Below are positions 38,514 to 49,685 of a stretch of DNA of 64,000 nucleotides, piece after piece. The stretch is from Lithospermum erythrorhizon (lineage: Eukaryota > Streptophyta > Magnoliopsida > Boraginales > Boraginaceae). The translations under genes were made by a program, and so were the position numbers. Every line of letters starts with the position of its first letter. Within the stretch, counting starts at the first letter, position 1. The stretch spans positions 186,001-250,000 of the forward strand of contig JADFUC010001681.1 of NCBI GenBank assembly GCA_019722365.1, read 5' to 3'. The notes beneath the pieces were generated by a model. That model did not search any database. It worked only from the letters and a program-made list of their open reading frames with translations, and was not told where the DNA came from.

Positions 38514-40001
38514 ATGGTGGTAAATATCACTTACAAAAAGTTGCTAAATTATGTTTTTTCCAAAACCCTAAACCCCTATATTTGTTCAATTCACACATTA
38601 GCCCCTTTTCAATCAGGCTCTAGTTTATTGGGCATTTCTTCAAAGCACCCAACTTTATTATTTTCTGGTTTATTCAGTAGTAGTATTTGTTTAAATTATG
38701 GTGATGATTTTTTGATTAAAAATGTGTTTAGATGTTATTCTGGGTCACTTGATAATGAAAGTTTGAATCTTTGTGTGAATGAGATGAAGAAAGGGGATAA
38801 AACGCCTTTTTCGGGACTTGGGAAGTTGTTTCCTGGTGGAAAGGTTCGGAAACTTATTGACCCGGAGAGGGTTTCACAGATTGTGGATTTGATTAAGAAG
38901 GATGAGGATGATTTGGAGAGTAGGTTGAATGTGTTGGCCCCTGATCTCCAGATAAAAACGTCGATTCTGGTGTTTGAGATCTTGAATATTGATAAAGTTT
39001 CTGGGATGAGGCTTTTTAGATGGGTTCAGAGTACAAACAATAAGCTCCATAGGAGTGCTGATTTTTGCGCTTTGATGTTATGCAACTGTGGTCATTTGAA
39101 TGATTATGAGACCATGGGTATGTTGTTAAAGGAATTTAGGCAGAAAGGGTTTTGCCTTTCGGAATTGGCATTCGAGTTTCTTATACCTTTGTTTGTTTCT
39201 GTTGATAGCGGAGCTAGGGAATCTATCAAACGCATTGTGGAGTTACTTAGGAAGGCAGGTGGATCGTGTTACAGTTCTGGCATTCATTCATTGATTCGGT
39301 TGCTTTGCTTGCTAGATTTATTTGATATGGCCAAGTATGTGATGCAAATAACAGAGATGAAAGTAGCATACCTTAACATTTTGATTCAGGAGAAGTGTAA
39401 AACAGGCCTTCAAGAAGATGCTCTTGGAATTATCTCAGAGATGAGAGGAGAGGGGTGTCATGCTGACACAAAATCATACAATTTAATCCTCGGAAGTTTA
39501 TGCAAGATGAATAAGTTGGATGGAGCTTTTAGTGTGCTTAAGGATATGAAAGTACAGGGTGTTCCTGCAGATGCTTTGTCATATGATATTCTTATTTATT
39601 TCTTATGTAAGATCGGTAAGGTCAACGATGCCTACCGGTTTTTCAATCAGATGGTATCAGAGGGCATTCGACCTCGTCTTTTAGTTCATGCCTCCATCAT
39701 TGAAGCTTTTATGAAAGTACAGCAGTGTGAGGAAGCCTACAGATACGTGGTTGACTCATGTGTCAAGGACCCCTACTCAAGCCCTATGATTTACACCTTT
39801 CTCGTGAAGGAGCACAGAAAATGCGGAGACATAATGTCTGCTCAAAATATCATCCTTGAAATGATGGATAAGGGTCTGAGACCAAACTATAATGAATACA
39901 TGAAAGTCCTTAGATCGCTCAAGGGGCAATTAGCAACAGATTTAAAGAACAAGTACTTGCTGTTTACTTCACCATCACATACCACCTCAGTAATCAGATA
40001 A
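38514..40001 (+). CDS. P-class pentatricopeptide repeat protein, 495 aa
   Basis: Intronless, the rule for plant PPR genes. RNA-binding helical repeats act on organelle transcripts. The N-terminus (about 60 residues, few acidic residues, many Ser/Lys) suggests an organelle presequence. Repeats become clear after residue 185. They include SYNLILGSLCKMNKLDGAF, LSYDILIYFLCKIGKVNDAY and the last, IYTFLVKEHRKCGDIMSAQ, each about 35 residues and ending in a G-proline or G-polar turn. No E, DYW or SMR tail is present. Six or more repeats are readable; the N-terminal ones are degenerate. The start ATG is the first in the frame. The RNA target is unknown. Confidence 0.93.
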   Translation: MVVNITYKKLLNYVFSKTLNPYICSIHTLAPFQSGSSLLGISSKHPTLLFSGLFSSSICLNYGDDFLIKNVFRCYSGSLDNESLNLCVNEMKKGDKTPFSGLGKLFPGGKVRKLIDPERVSQIVDLIKKDEDDLESRLNVLAPDLQIKTSILVFEILNIDKVSGMRLFRWVQSTNNKLHRSADFCALMLCNCGHLNDYETMGMLLKEFRQKGFCLSELAFEFLIPLFVSVDSGARESIKRIVELLRKAGGSCYSSGIHSLIRLLCLLDLFDMAKYVMQITEMKVAYLNILIQEKCKTGLQEDALGIISEMRGEGCHADTKSYNLILGSLCKMNKLDGAFSVLKDMKVQGVPADALSYDILIYFLCKIGKVNDAYRFFNQMVSEGIRPRLLVHASIIEAFMKVQQCEEAYRYVVDSCVKDPYSSPMIYTFLVKEHRKCGDIMSAQNIILEMMDKGLRPNYNEYMKVLRSLKGQLATDLKNKYLLFTSPSHTTSVIR

Positions 40002-41045
40002 GAATTGAGATACATCTCTGGGGATTTTCACTTGGAGTTCCAACCCCTTTACCTTTTAATTTAGAGTAAAGTGCTCCATAGAGTTCCATCTTTTGTTTTT
40101 TTGTACCTGTTAGTTTCAATCCCCTTGGGGTTTCTTCTATTTTGAAGTAAAGTGCTTAATGAAGTTACATCTGTTGTCTTCAATTCTTGTATTGGTTAGT
40201 ATTTTATGAATTTGAATTTTGTGTTTTGATCTTGATTTGACTGCCTACTAAAGACATCGGGACATGTTATTGTTATTCTTGTGGTCTTGATTTGACTTGA
40301 TTATGGTAACAAATTTATAACGATAAATAGATTTTGAATCCACCGTCGTATCAATGATTGGTTAAAGCTTGATTGAAAGCTAAACAGGTGCCATCTATAG
40401 AAAATTTCAGACTCCAATAGCGGTTAGTGATTACCAAAAAATTTCTATTCAGTTTTACACTGGCAAAATTCTTTCATACCAAAATTTCTGAACAGTGAGT
40501 GGTGGATAGAAGCTAATCCATAGGTATTGAGCCTTGGCCGAATTGAAAAACTCAAGTTTCCTCCATGCAGGAACTTCAAAGAAAGCCACATTTTACCATG
40601 CACGTCGTGTTTGATTCGATGTTGGAACTAATGGTAAGGACTGTGAAGAGTCATCTAAGCTGGCTTGAGAAGATGCCTTTAGTGTCTTGTGGTTGTTATA
40701 AGCTGCTACACCTGCTATAGCTGCATGTTAAAAGGAAAAATTCAGCTTCCCTGGTAGTTAGGTTATCCTTTTGAAATAATGCAGAGGACCTAGCTGCATA
40801 CTTTCTTGCAAATAATACATAAAAAGTCATTAAGCATCACTTGGAGAAGAGAAGGGTACGATTTAAGTATTCCTTGTGTTATGCACAAGTGTGCACGATA
40901 ATTTTGAGCACAAGCCATTTGTTCATTAATAATGCCTAAGCTGCACTTTTTAGATAACAAAGAGCGTAAATTGCTCTGTACTCCATAAAAAAACACCAGA
41001 GGATCTTAAACACTGAATGTGACATGAAGAGGAATCTGCTTTACC
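40002..41045. other. 3' flank of the PPR gene
   Basis: T-rich 3' untranslated sequence to about 40250, then undistinguished AT-rich DNA. No gene is seen. Confidence 0.5.
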
Positions 41046-42473
41046 TAATTTGCATAAACCAATGATTTGATTGTTGAGCTGTATCTGCAAAAATTAGAGC
41101 AGATAGAAGAACCACCACCCAATCCTTAACTACTCCAGCCACTGACCAAAGGAGCAATTGTATGTGGACTCACTGTAAGAATCTGTTGAGGTTTGGGCGT
41201 ACAGAGGGAATTTAGAGTCAAGATAAGAGGTTGAAAGTCTATGTTTTGCCATCCATTTTTATTTCAAGATCCATTAAGAGTAAATTGTACCTGGAACAAC
41301 CCAACAAAAAAAAGAAAAAACATATCGTTTACCCTGAATATCATAAATTAGAGTAAGGAACTGAGAAATTGGAGCTTTCCAAATGTAGTAGTACAAACCT
41401 GCATGGACTAACATAGTACATTACAGTCAAGGGATTTAGTTTAATCCCCTTCCTCTTAACGAATATCTCCATGAATATGAGTCTTAGTGCTTCTCCTACA
41501 ACACCTCCCATTTGGTAAACAACACCAACCCAGTTAATATCTATCTCTCCATAAGAGGCCACTAGTACACCACAGCTGATTAATGACATTATAAGAAGCA
41601 TTCTGCAGCACATCATTTCAAGACCCATGAAACACAATCAGGAATGAATATGTTAACTGGTACCGCAAAAGATCAACAAGACAATATAATTTTGTTTTAA
41701 ATGAGTAGATAAGATGTCATAAACATCTTGTTTTCAACAAGCCTGATCTGTGGCATGATTTTTTTTGTAATCTGAATTTACATTGATAAAATAAATTGTT
41801 ATAGTTTCTCGAGTGAAAAACAAGAATTATCCTGGTAAATAGATATCACTGAAGTCAACACCCATTGATATATGATGTATGTCAAGGCTAACATTGTCAA
41901 TTGGGATGACTATTTAATGTAACAAAATCATGTTTAGTTGCTAACTGGAGAGACAATAACCTACTTCTCAAGTAACCAAGAAAATAAACCCAATTTGAGA
42001 TGAATCATAAAATTATGTACATTTGCAGTATTTTTATCAATAAGGCTCAACTCTAGCGCCTATTGTTTCTGGCTATTTCTAAGAATCAATAAACCATTAC
42101 TACCAGGTTATCTGGGTAAAATCCTATCAATCATCAGGAGAGGAACGAGGACTCTAGCTAATGTGAATCGTGCAGGAATAATGCCAATATTTAAAAGGTT
42201 CTGTCATGAAATGAAACATTGAGAAACAAACTGGCGGAATCAACATATCCAGAGCTTGGCGCCTCCCTCAACTTTAATAATCTGCAAGTGAACTGAATTA
42301 AAGACTAAACTTATAAAGTTGATTAGTTTCTAGGACACTGTTCTTGATTGAAGCGCTAAACGTACCTTGAAAACTCTGGTAAGTACAAAGCACAACACAG
42401 AGGAGAAGATCATGTGAAGCAGAGTTAATCCCAGAGGATAGGGGAAATTTATCTCCTTAGATGACAAAACCCA
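41046..42473 (-). pseudogene. Remnant of a triose-phosphate/sugar-phosphate translocator-family gene
   Basis: Exon-like pieces stand in the right order on the minus strand. Block 42366-42473 is WVLSSKEINFPYPLGLTLLH... (36 codons, good splice ends). Block 42262-42281 is IIKVEGG, then nonsense with a stop. Block 41399-41625 is CRMLLIMSLISCGVLVASYG through NPLTVMYYVSPC with a correct donor. Block 41046-41142 is VAGVVKDWVVVLLSALIFAD. Intact relatives need a membrane segment between the second and third blocks (the GNTAYL...ISVAF region) and another between the third and fourth; I find neither. The first exon with the start is also absent. It is therefore a deleted, non-functional copy of a Golgi/plastid-type drug/metabolite transporter. 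The high coding quality of the retained blocks suggests recent decay. Confidence 0.75.
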
Positions 42474-44088
42474 CTGCACGGAATACCATATCGATCAACT
42501 CACATGAGATGTGTAAATTAGGCATTCACATATATATTGCACGAAATCGAACAAAACTAAATCATAAGAGTATTATCTACAGTAATTGTCATTAATCGAA
42601 ATATACTGTTAGCAAAATGCTGAGGACTAATACAAAGTGCTCATATGGGAGCTAGCTTTACAATCATCATATCCATTCAAATTTGTAATTCAGAATAATA
42701 GATGACTGCAATTATATTCAGTCAAGTAAAACAATTGCTGATGAGATACTCCCTCCCTCTGGTATAAACGAAAAAGGATCACTCTTTTTAGTCTAAACAA
42801 TCACTTGTAATGATACGGAGGGAGTAGTAATTTCACTCTTCATCGTGTCATTGGTTTCATACGTATGATTCGCCACCAAAACAATATGAACAACCCCCCC
42901 AAAAAAACTGATTAAACACTCAATATTATAAACAAAATGGGATGTTATTATATAACAATCTAACTCTATATTCATAAATCAAAAACAGAAAAATGGTAAG
43001 CTTCCATTGATCAAATTCACCAGATCCTTCTAAGCAGTCGTTTTAGGATCACTGTCAAATGTACTACTAATACTTCAACAACATTTATATTTAAACACAC
43101 ATGTACCTGGCCTGCACATGATCCAATCTACTATGCATTATTGAGATTTTCAAATATATAAAAAAGAAAAAGAGTAAAACATAATTATATGAAAGTGAAA
43201 AACATTTGTTGACCTTGTTAGTAAAGATTCACACTTTAGAGAGAGGCAATGTATATATTATATGCATATGTTACATATTGTTCTCCCACTATTGATTTGT
43301 TTCTTGTGTTTCGATCAGACATTGCTATTGTAAGAATATGGTTGCATGCATCACTTGCATTGATTCAACATTTGATAAACTCTTATTTCTTAAGGATCAA
43401 CAACGCATGTTGAGTGAAATGGAGAAAGTGTCATAATACTTTCCTTGCAATTATAACAAGCGTCTTAAATGATCTTTGATGTGAAAGAAAGAAAAAAATG
43501 TTAGGGAGAGGGTATATTATTGAGGAATATGTAATAATACCGCGTTTATTGGGGCCAATCTACTTTAATCACGAGATCCAATATACACCCAAATAGTACT
43601 TTTAAAGACTGAACATCATTTATCCTCTTATACTTATAACTACTACACTTCATAAACAGGTAAAATAGCCATTTCACCTACCAAGTCAGCAACAACTTCA
43701 GTTTATCACCTTGTTCAAGAGTATCTAGTTCAGAGTATTATTGATTAATGATTTGTTGGATTCATGTTAATTTTAATTGATACTACTCCCTCCATTTAAA
43801 AAAAAAAAATTCAATTTTTAATTCCGAATTCATGTATTTTTATAAATGTTATATACCATCAAGTGAAGAATGTATCAAATACTAATATTTTTTTTAATGT
43901 ACATTAATGTTAACATGATACTCTCGACCCAAATCATAAATCATAGTTATGTTTGTTAATTAAACCTTCAAAATTTGTTAAAAATCAAACTAGATGATCT
44001 TTTAGATCTGGGGGAATAATTTATATAATTACATCTATAACATTTTGGAGAGTCATTATCAAACTAAGACGGTAAAAATCACTCCCCA
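42474..44088. other. Intergenic region with MITE relics
   Basis: Contains the small Stowaway-like element at 42749-42824. A possible second relic begins CTCCCTCCATTT near 43788 but has no convincing matching end. No gene is seen. Confidence 0.5.
42749..42824. mobile_element. 76-bp Stowaway-like MITE
   Basis: Begins CTCCCTCC and ends GGAGGGAG, with TA on both sides (42747-42748 and 42825-42826). This is the Stowaway signature: conserved CTCCCTCC end and TA target-site duplication. It is unusually short and has no coding capacity. Confidence 0.8.
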
Positions 44089-46801
44089 TTAAATAAGTGG
44101 AATCTTCTTTACAAATTCTCTCTTTGTGCTACAAAAGGAACGCAACTGTTCATGATCAAATGTTCCAAAACCAGAAAGTTTGACACCATATGCTTCCATC
44201 CGGTGGATGTCTCGGGGAAGAGGCGATTGCCACATTCCATCCCACCAACCGGGAGGGAGAAGTGGCGTAAGAGCACATTGATTCGACTGGTTTGGGCAAC
44301 TTAATGAACCAGCAAATCTGTTCCATGCATGTCCCCAGCCAACTTGATTCTTCAGACCTTCTGAAAGCAAGTTACTTTGAAAGCTACTGAGGAAAGTAAA
44401 ATTTGAACCACTAGCAGTGTAATCACCTGAGTACATACCACGGAACAAAATTATACACAAATGGATTAACAAGTTTAGATCTTCAGGGAAGAGTGACAAG
44501 TGGATAACTTACCGAGTCTATGAGCAGCAGCTAGTGCAGAAATTTAACTGAGCAGCAGGGTTGTCCTTAACGCGCCTATGAGCCTCCCTGGAACAGTATG
44601 CGCGTGAAGCAAGAAAGAAATCCAATAAAGGCAACTCCACTGAGCCAGTCCAGTCCTTCACCCTGATATTTGAATACCATTTGGTTTGTTATCATGCTGC
44701 ATATGTTCAAATGTTTGAAATCAAAGTGAACAACCTAAAATAATTAACCAATTTCAAAATGGAAGAAGATGCAGTTTCAGATACAAAAAATGGCTAAAGG
44801 TCAAAGAAAAACTGCATGTGTATATATGTGAAAAGAGAAACATGAAATATACAAGACTATGTATCTGGCCTCATAAAGTGATATGTATAACGGAAACCTT
44901 ACTTCTGCAAAACATCTCCACAATATGAGAGGAGGTCTGAAACAATCACTACTTTAGGCCTGGAGATCAATGGTAAATTTTGCACAGCCTTCTCAATGCA
45001 ATTTAGTGCTGCCTGCACCGCTTCAGACCATTTCCATAATATAAGGAGATGCAAAAATTATAGATGTTCAAAAGGAATTTCTGGCCATGATCCAGTATAG
45101 TTACTAATATCATCACTCCAGCTTAAGGCCTTTCCCATTCCCCTGCTACTCCGTTTCCATCGCCTTCATGAAGGAGTTCAAACATAAATGCTACAATCTT
45201 GTTACAAGCAACCACCTGGAAGATAGTAACATAATAAAATCAATGGGAAATCAGCACACTGATAAAATTACCTATTCATAAGCATCCTCATGTGCAGCAC
45301 AATATCAGGATCAGATCCACCACCAAGAGCCCAATTGACAGCCTTTTCAACCTCTTCTGATGGAGTTACGAGAAGTCTCATAAGCTCTCCAAATACATTA
45401 GGCCTGTAACTTAGATCTTCTGACCTCCCGAATAGAACAGCAGCAGCTTTTGCCATTTCCGGATGTATATTCTTTAGGAAAAATTGAGCTGGAACAGCAT
45501 CTGTAGCATTTTGAAACCTGTCTCACTATGATCAGCAATAATTGATTCTTCAAAGGTATGTATGTGAATTACGGTTGAAATTCTTGTATTACCAAATAAT
45601 AGGTTGTTCCCATTCCTTCCAGTTGCCACAAAGAACATTTGTCTTAGCTGGCTTCTGGAAATCATCAACCCTGATATGTAGATGCCTTCCATATTTTGTT
45701 AAGCAACCATTTGTCCTCCATAGATGTTTTACTTCGCTCAATGTAAAGGAGACATTCGAATAGGTCAGGTAGTCCCCAAAAGGATATTTACCCCTGAAAC
45801 ATGATGGAAACACAAATTTAAACCACAGCGGAAAAGAAAATATTTACCGGGGGAGGATCTTTGACAAAAAGTTATTTGTCGTTTTGTCAATCGAGAACAT
45901 TCGACCAAACTATCCGACAAGCGATCGACAGTTCTGGTTTTTATAGTCAATATGGAACATCGTTACTGCTATTATGTTCAACTGATTGATATAGTGAGAA
46001 CATTGGCTCAGAAGACCGTATACATTATGTTATGTAGAGAACATCAGATATAAAACATGAACAGAAAGGCTTGAGAGAAAACCAATATGCCTGGTTTGCC
46101 CAATTATCAGCGACCGATTCAACATTATGCTCAGAGCAGCACCAGTTAAGATCTTGTACATCTCATTTCCAAGTCCTGCTTCTGATGCTTTTCCCAGTAC
46201 AAATCCGTGCCTGCAGAACTCCTCTGGTGACAATTCTCGGACTCTTTCAGCACCTAAAATTAGATAAACTTTGTCATATTATCGAACTGCATAATCGAAA
46301 AAGAGCATACAAGCTTGCATATACAATTGAAGTCGTTCTCTAATAACGGAATTCCGAATTTGACAAGGTTCTATCAATCATCGAAAGGTTCCATGCCAGG
46401 CCCACAACAAAACTCGATACAATTATAATTAAATATGATGCACTGAAAGTAGGCCAACGAACAAATAAGACGGTAATTGTATATGTGTGTATATACATAC
46501 CATTATTGGTAAAGTGATGCTGGATCATTTCCCGAACCCGGAGACTTTCTTTCATGAAGCCACTGTGAAAGTTCCCTCCCATCTCTTCAACTGTGGCACA
46601 GTTCTTGACCTTGTTTTGTTGTTGAGCTTCACCTTGGAGATCCTTATGATGGAGATGATCCTTAAGATGGCCAATGGGTATGTCAATGGCCGTCAGAGAG
46701 AGAAGTAAAAGACCAATACCCGTCATGAAAACACTTGCAATCAAGAAGCAGTACACTGTCACTTTTCTCCTTTGCCTCCATCCCACCGACCTCGCCTTCA
46801 T
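44089..46801 (-). pseudogene. Decayed type II membrane protein, glycosyltransferase-like (At3g26950-like, from memory)
   Basis: The 5' half is intact: exons 46501-46801, 46091-46253, 45593-45793 and 45272-45517. They are in phase and encode a basic cytosolic start, one membrane anchor (about residues 16-37), a stem, and NEMYKILTGAALSIMLNRS, RGKYPFGDYLTYSN and DPDIVLHMRMLMNR. Intron 2 would use a GC donor. The 3' half is broken. The next exon (VQAALNCIEKA ... SRPKVVIVSD) has no acceptor in the needed phase. The block near 44519-44665 (RVKDW ... FFLASRA ... AHRR) reaches its end only through frameshifts. The final exon, 44089-44426, is open and in the correct phase (FLSSFQSNLLSEGLKNQVGW to the stop). 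The family has an unassigned function. A glycosyltransferase-like fold is inferred from the architecture only. It could still be a poorly modelled real gene. Confidence 0.65.
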
Positions 46802-49685
46802 CCTTCAATGTTTAGCAACCCCTTTCTTTATCGCCAGTCAGCCAATGGGCGGTGGCTACTGATGCAAACAGAAAACAACCAAGCAAACTACTACTAATAA
46901 AAAACAATGAAATAAGACTACCATATACAATACTAACAACTAAAAACAATGAAAAACAAATAAACATCAATTACATGAATCAATAAAGAAATGCTAACCC
47001 ACTTCCAAAAAATACTGTCGATTTTCAATGCATTTTAATGGCATGATTTATAGTACATAAGCCAAAAGTTTATGCACGGAGCATAAATCCTACGAGTAAC
47101 ATTTGCATTAGACGTGATTAGTATTTGCATCACTTGTGAGTAATGTTTAAGCGAGTAAGACGGGTATCATTTGCATTATTCTTGATTAATGTTAGAGCGA
47201 GTAACATCTACATTATTACGGAGTATAAAATAATACGCACATTAGTCCTGCTCATGCATCATCGTATATAAGAATTTGGTTTTATGCATAATAATCACCT
47301 CACCCCATTTCAAGAACCAATTAACCCATAAAAGTAAACAATTAAACATAGTATTATTGATTAAGCAAAACAGAGGTCAAACCTGGTTCGTCGTGCCTTC
47401 AAGAACGGATAAAGAAAGTGTTGAGGCAGCCAGAGAAGACAGTGTTCTTAGTCAAGCTTAGGGAAACTTCATTTGGGCATTTTGTCGAACACAAAAGGGG
47501 CATAAAAGATTACAGATTTAGATTTAGGTTAATAATTGAATATCCAATGGATGAATCTGTTGCAGAAAGTGATGTTACGACAAAGTTTTTGTTTGTATGT
47601 TGTCTTAATTACTCGAAAGGAGTCGAGTCATGTATCGTGATGCGTGGCTCGTTATGCTAATGACAGCTCGACTTGTTAGAGGTACATAGTGTTGTTAAGG
47701 AGGCCATTGGAACCAGATTTTGGCATATCCAATTCCACTGGAAAACAAAACCGAAATGTAACCAAGTCATAAGTTCAACTTGTAATCGAAGCAAACAAGA
47801 TTCAAGGTAACCTATTTGAATATTGAATAGAAAACATGTGACCGTCAATAGATCTATAAACAAGTCGAGTTTAATTTGAAGAATTTTTAACTTGGCGAGC
47901 ATTGACTAAGCTCCGGCTAGCTTACTTCATTCAAAATTAAAATTTGATATGATTAACAACAATTTAGTTACTTAATCAATATAATAAAAGAAGCACTAAT
48001 AACGAGTTAACGAGTCCAAAAGCCAGCTCGAGGTTTATTTTATACACAATTAGATTCGAAAAACGCTTCAAATTAAATTCGAATTAAACATAAAAAATAA
48101 GGTATAAATTAAATACTGAAATGTGATTATCAACAAATGGACTTGTAAATTATGCACCTAAAGTATTGGACTAAAGGAGACATGCTCCCTAGAAGAAGCA
48201 AATTAGCAAAATGGTCCCAAACATCCAAAATCAACGCCCAACTATTTTGCAAGCATGTAATTATGTGAACATGATGGGGCTCTAGTCAACTCAATAGTGT
48301 CATGAACCACATGAGGGAAGAAAAGGGGGCAAAATAATATACAAAACATTTTCATATAAAGTAACATACAGACCCCTTGGACACTTTATTATGATATATT
48401 CAATAAAATATTGAAAAACATAATATAGTACTACTAAATAATGAAATAACCACAAGAAAGCTAACTAAACCACTCAAAAGCTCATCACAACAACTATAGT
48501 ATACTTCATTTCATCTTCTTAAGATATGGGTAAGATTTCAGTTTTTTTTTTTATAGATTTATAAATCGGTTTTTTTTAAATTAGCTATTAAGAGTAAAAT
48601 TTCTAACTAAAGACAGACCGTTAGATTAAGTTTTTTTTTAAATTGTTGTTTTATTGAATAAGATATATGGGTTTTTCTTTTTGAATTAAGTATGTAGTCT
48701 CTTGATAATTCTGTCGATTTATACTTTGTTGGATTGCTTAGCAAAGCCATTACTTGGTATATGGTTTTCCTTTGATGTGTGATTTGGGGGAGGAGAGGAG
48801 GGGGGAGGAGAATATGGGTTTTTCTTTTTGAATTAATTTTTTTAACTGAAGTATCTATTTTGTTGATCTTACTGTCGATTAATGCTTTGTTGGTGTTTTT
48901 GCAAAATCATTTGTTAGGTTTTGATGCATGATTAGTACAAAAATTGAATCTTTTGTGTAGGGGGGCTTTGTTCTCCTATTTGGATCAACTTTATTAGCTA
49001 AACAATCTACTTGCTTTATCATTCTGTTGATTAATCTTAGTTGAATGGTCTTGCAAAGCCATTTGCTTGGTACAGGGTTTTACTTTGTTCATGATACATG
49101 ATTGGTTATTAGGATTTTATATATGTTTTGGTTGAAAGAAAGTGTAAAGATTGGAACTTTTCTTTGGTATAGGCATAGAAGTTGCTTTTGTTTTGGTTAC
49201 TTTGTCAATTTTACTAGTTATTTCAATTATTTTTTTAATACTATTTGTTTTGATGGATGGTAAAGTAGTTCAAAGTTCATTAGAAATGAACCATGGTAAT
49301 GATTTGAAAGAAATTTATTTCAGTTTTAGCTTCTCTTTATTGTAATTTAAGTGTAGGGTTATGTTCACATCGTCAGTATTTTTGTGATCTTGACTGCTCA
49401 AATGTGGATCGGTAATGGAACGTTATTCATTCAGAATTGTTATATGATCGGTTCTAAACTAATATCCATTATTTTGATACAAAAAGGGTATATTCTTACT
49501 TAACTATTTAATGATTCCTCTGCTTCAATGGATGTGCTATGTACTAGCCTTCTTGTAAGACTCTTCAAATGATTTTCTGGATGTTTGCATCCTTGTTGGT
49601 TGTCCATTTTTTCATTGTCTTGATTTGTATGCTTGCTTCCAGTTTTGTAGGACTACTTTTGTTAGGTGAAAGTTACCCGTGTACC
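46802..49685. other. Divergent upstream region and ETR1 leader
   Basis: Separates the minus-strand relic from ETR1. TACGGAGTA lies at 47217-47225. The part after about 48.5 kb is probably the 5'-UTR intron of ETR1 and contains three degenerate repeats (listed). ORFs at 47276-47902 and 49151-49345 lack family features. Confidence 0.5.
48660..49110. repeat. Three degenerate tandem units in the ETR1 leader intron
   Basis: Units start near 48663, 48813 and 48961. The first two share ATGGGTTTTTCTTTTTGAAT. All share a later TTGTTGG-like phrase, GCAAA(G/A)(C/T)CAT, and a closing GATGTGTGATT/GATGCATGATT/GATACATGATT. They are about 150 bp each. Confidence 0.65.

Noticed and set aside
43786..44020. 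Possible second Stowaway MITE starting CTCCCTCCATTT
   Set aside because: The other end (GATCTGGGGGAATAA) does not match well enough and no TA duplication is clear.
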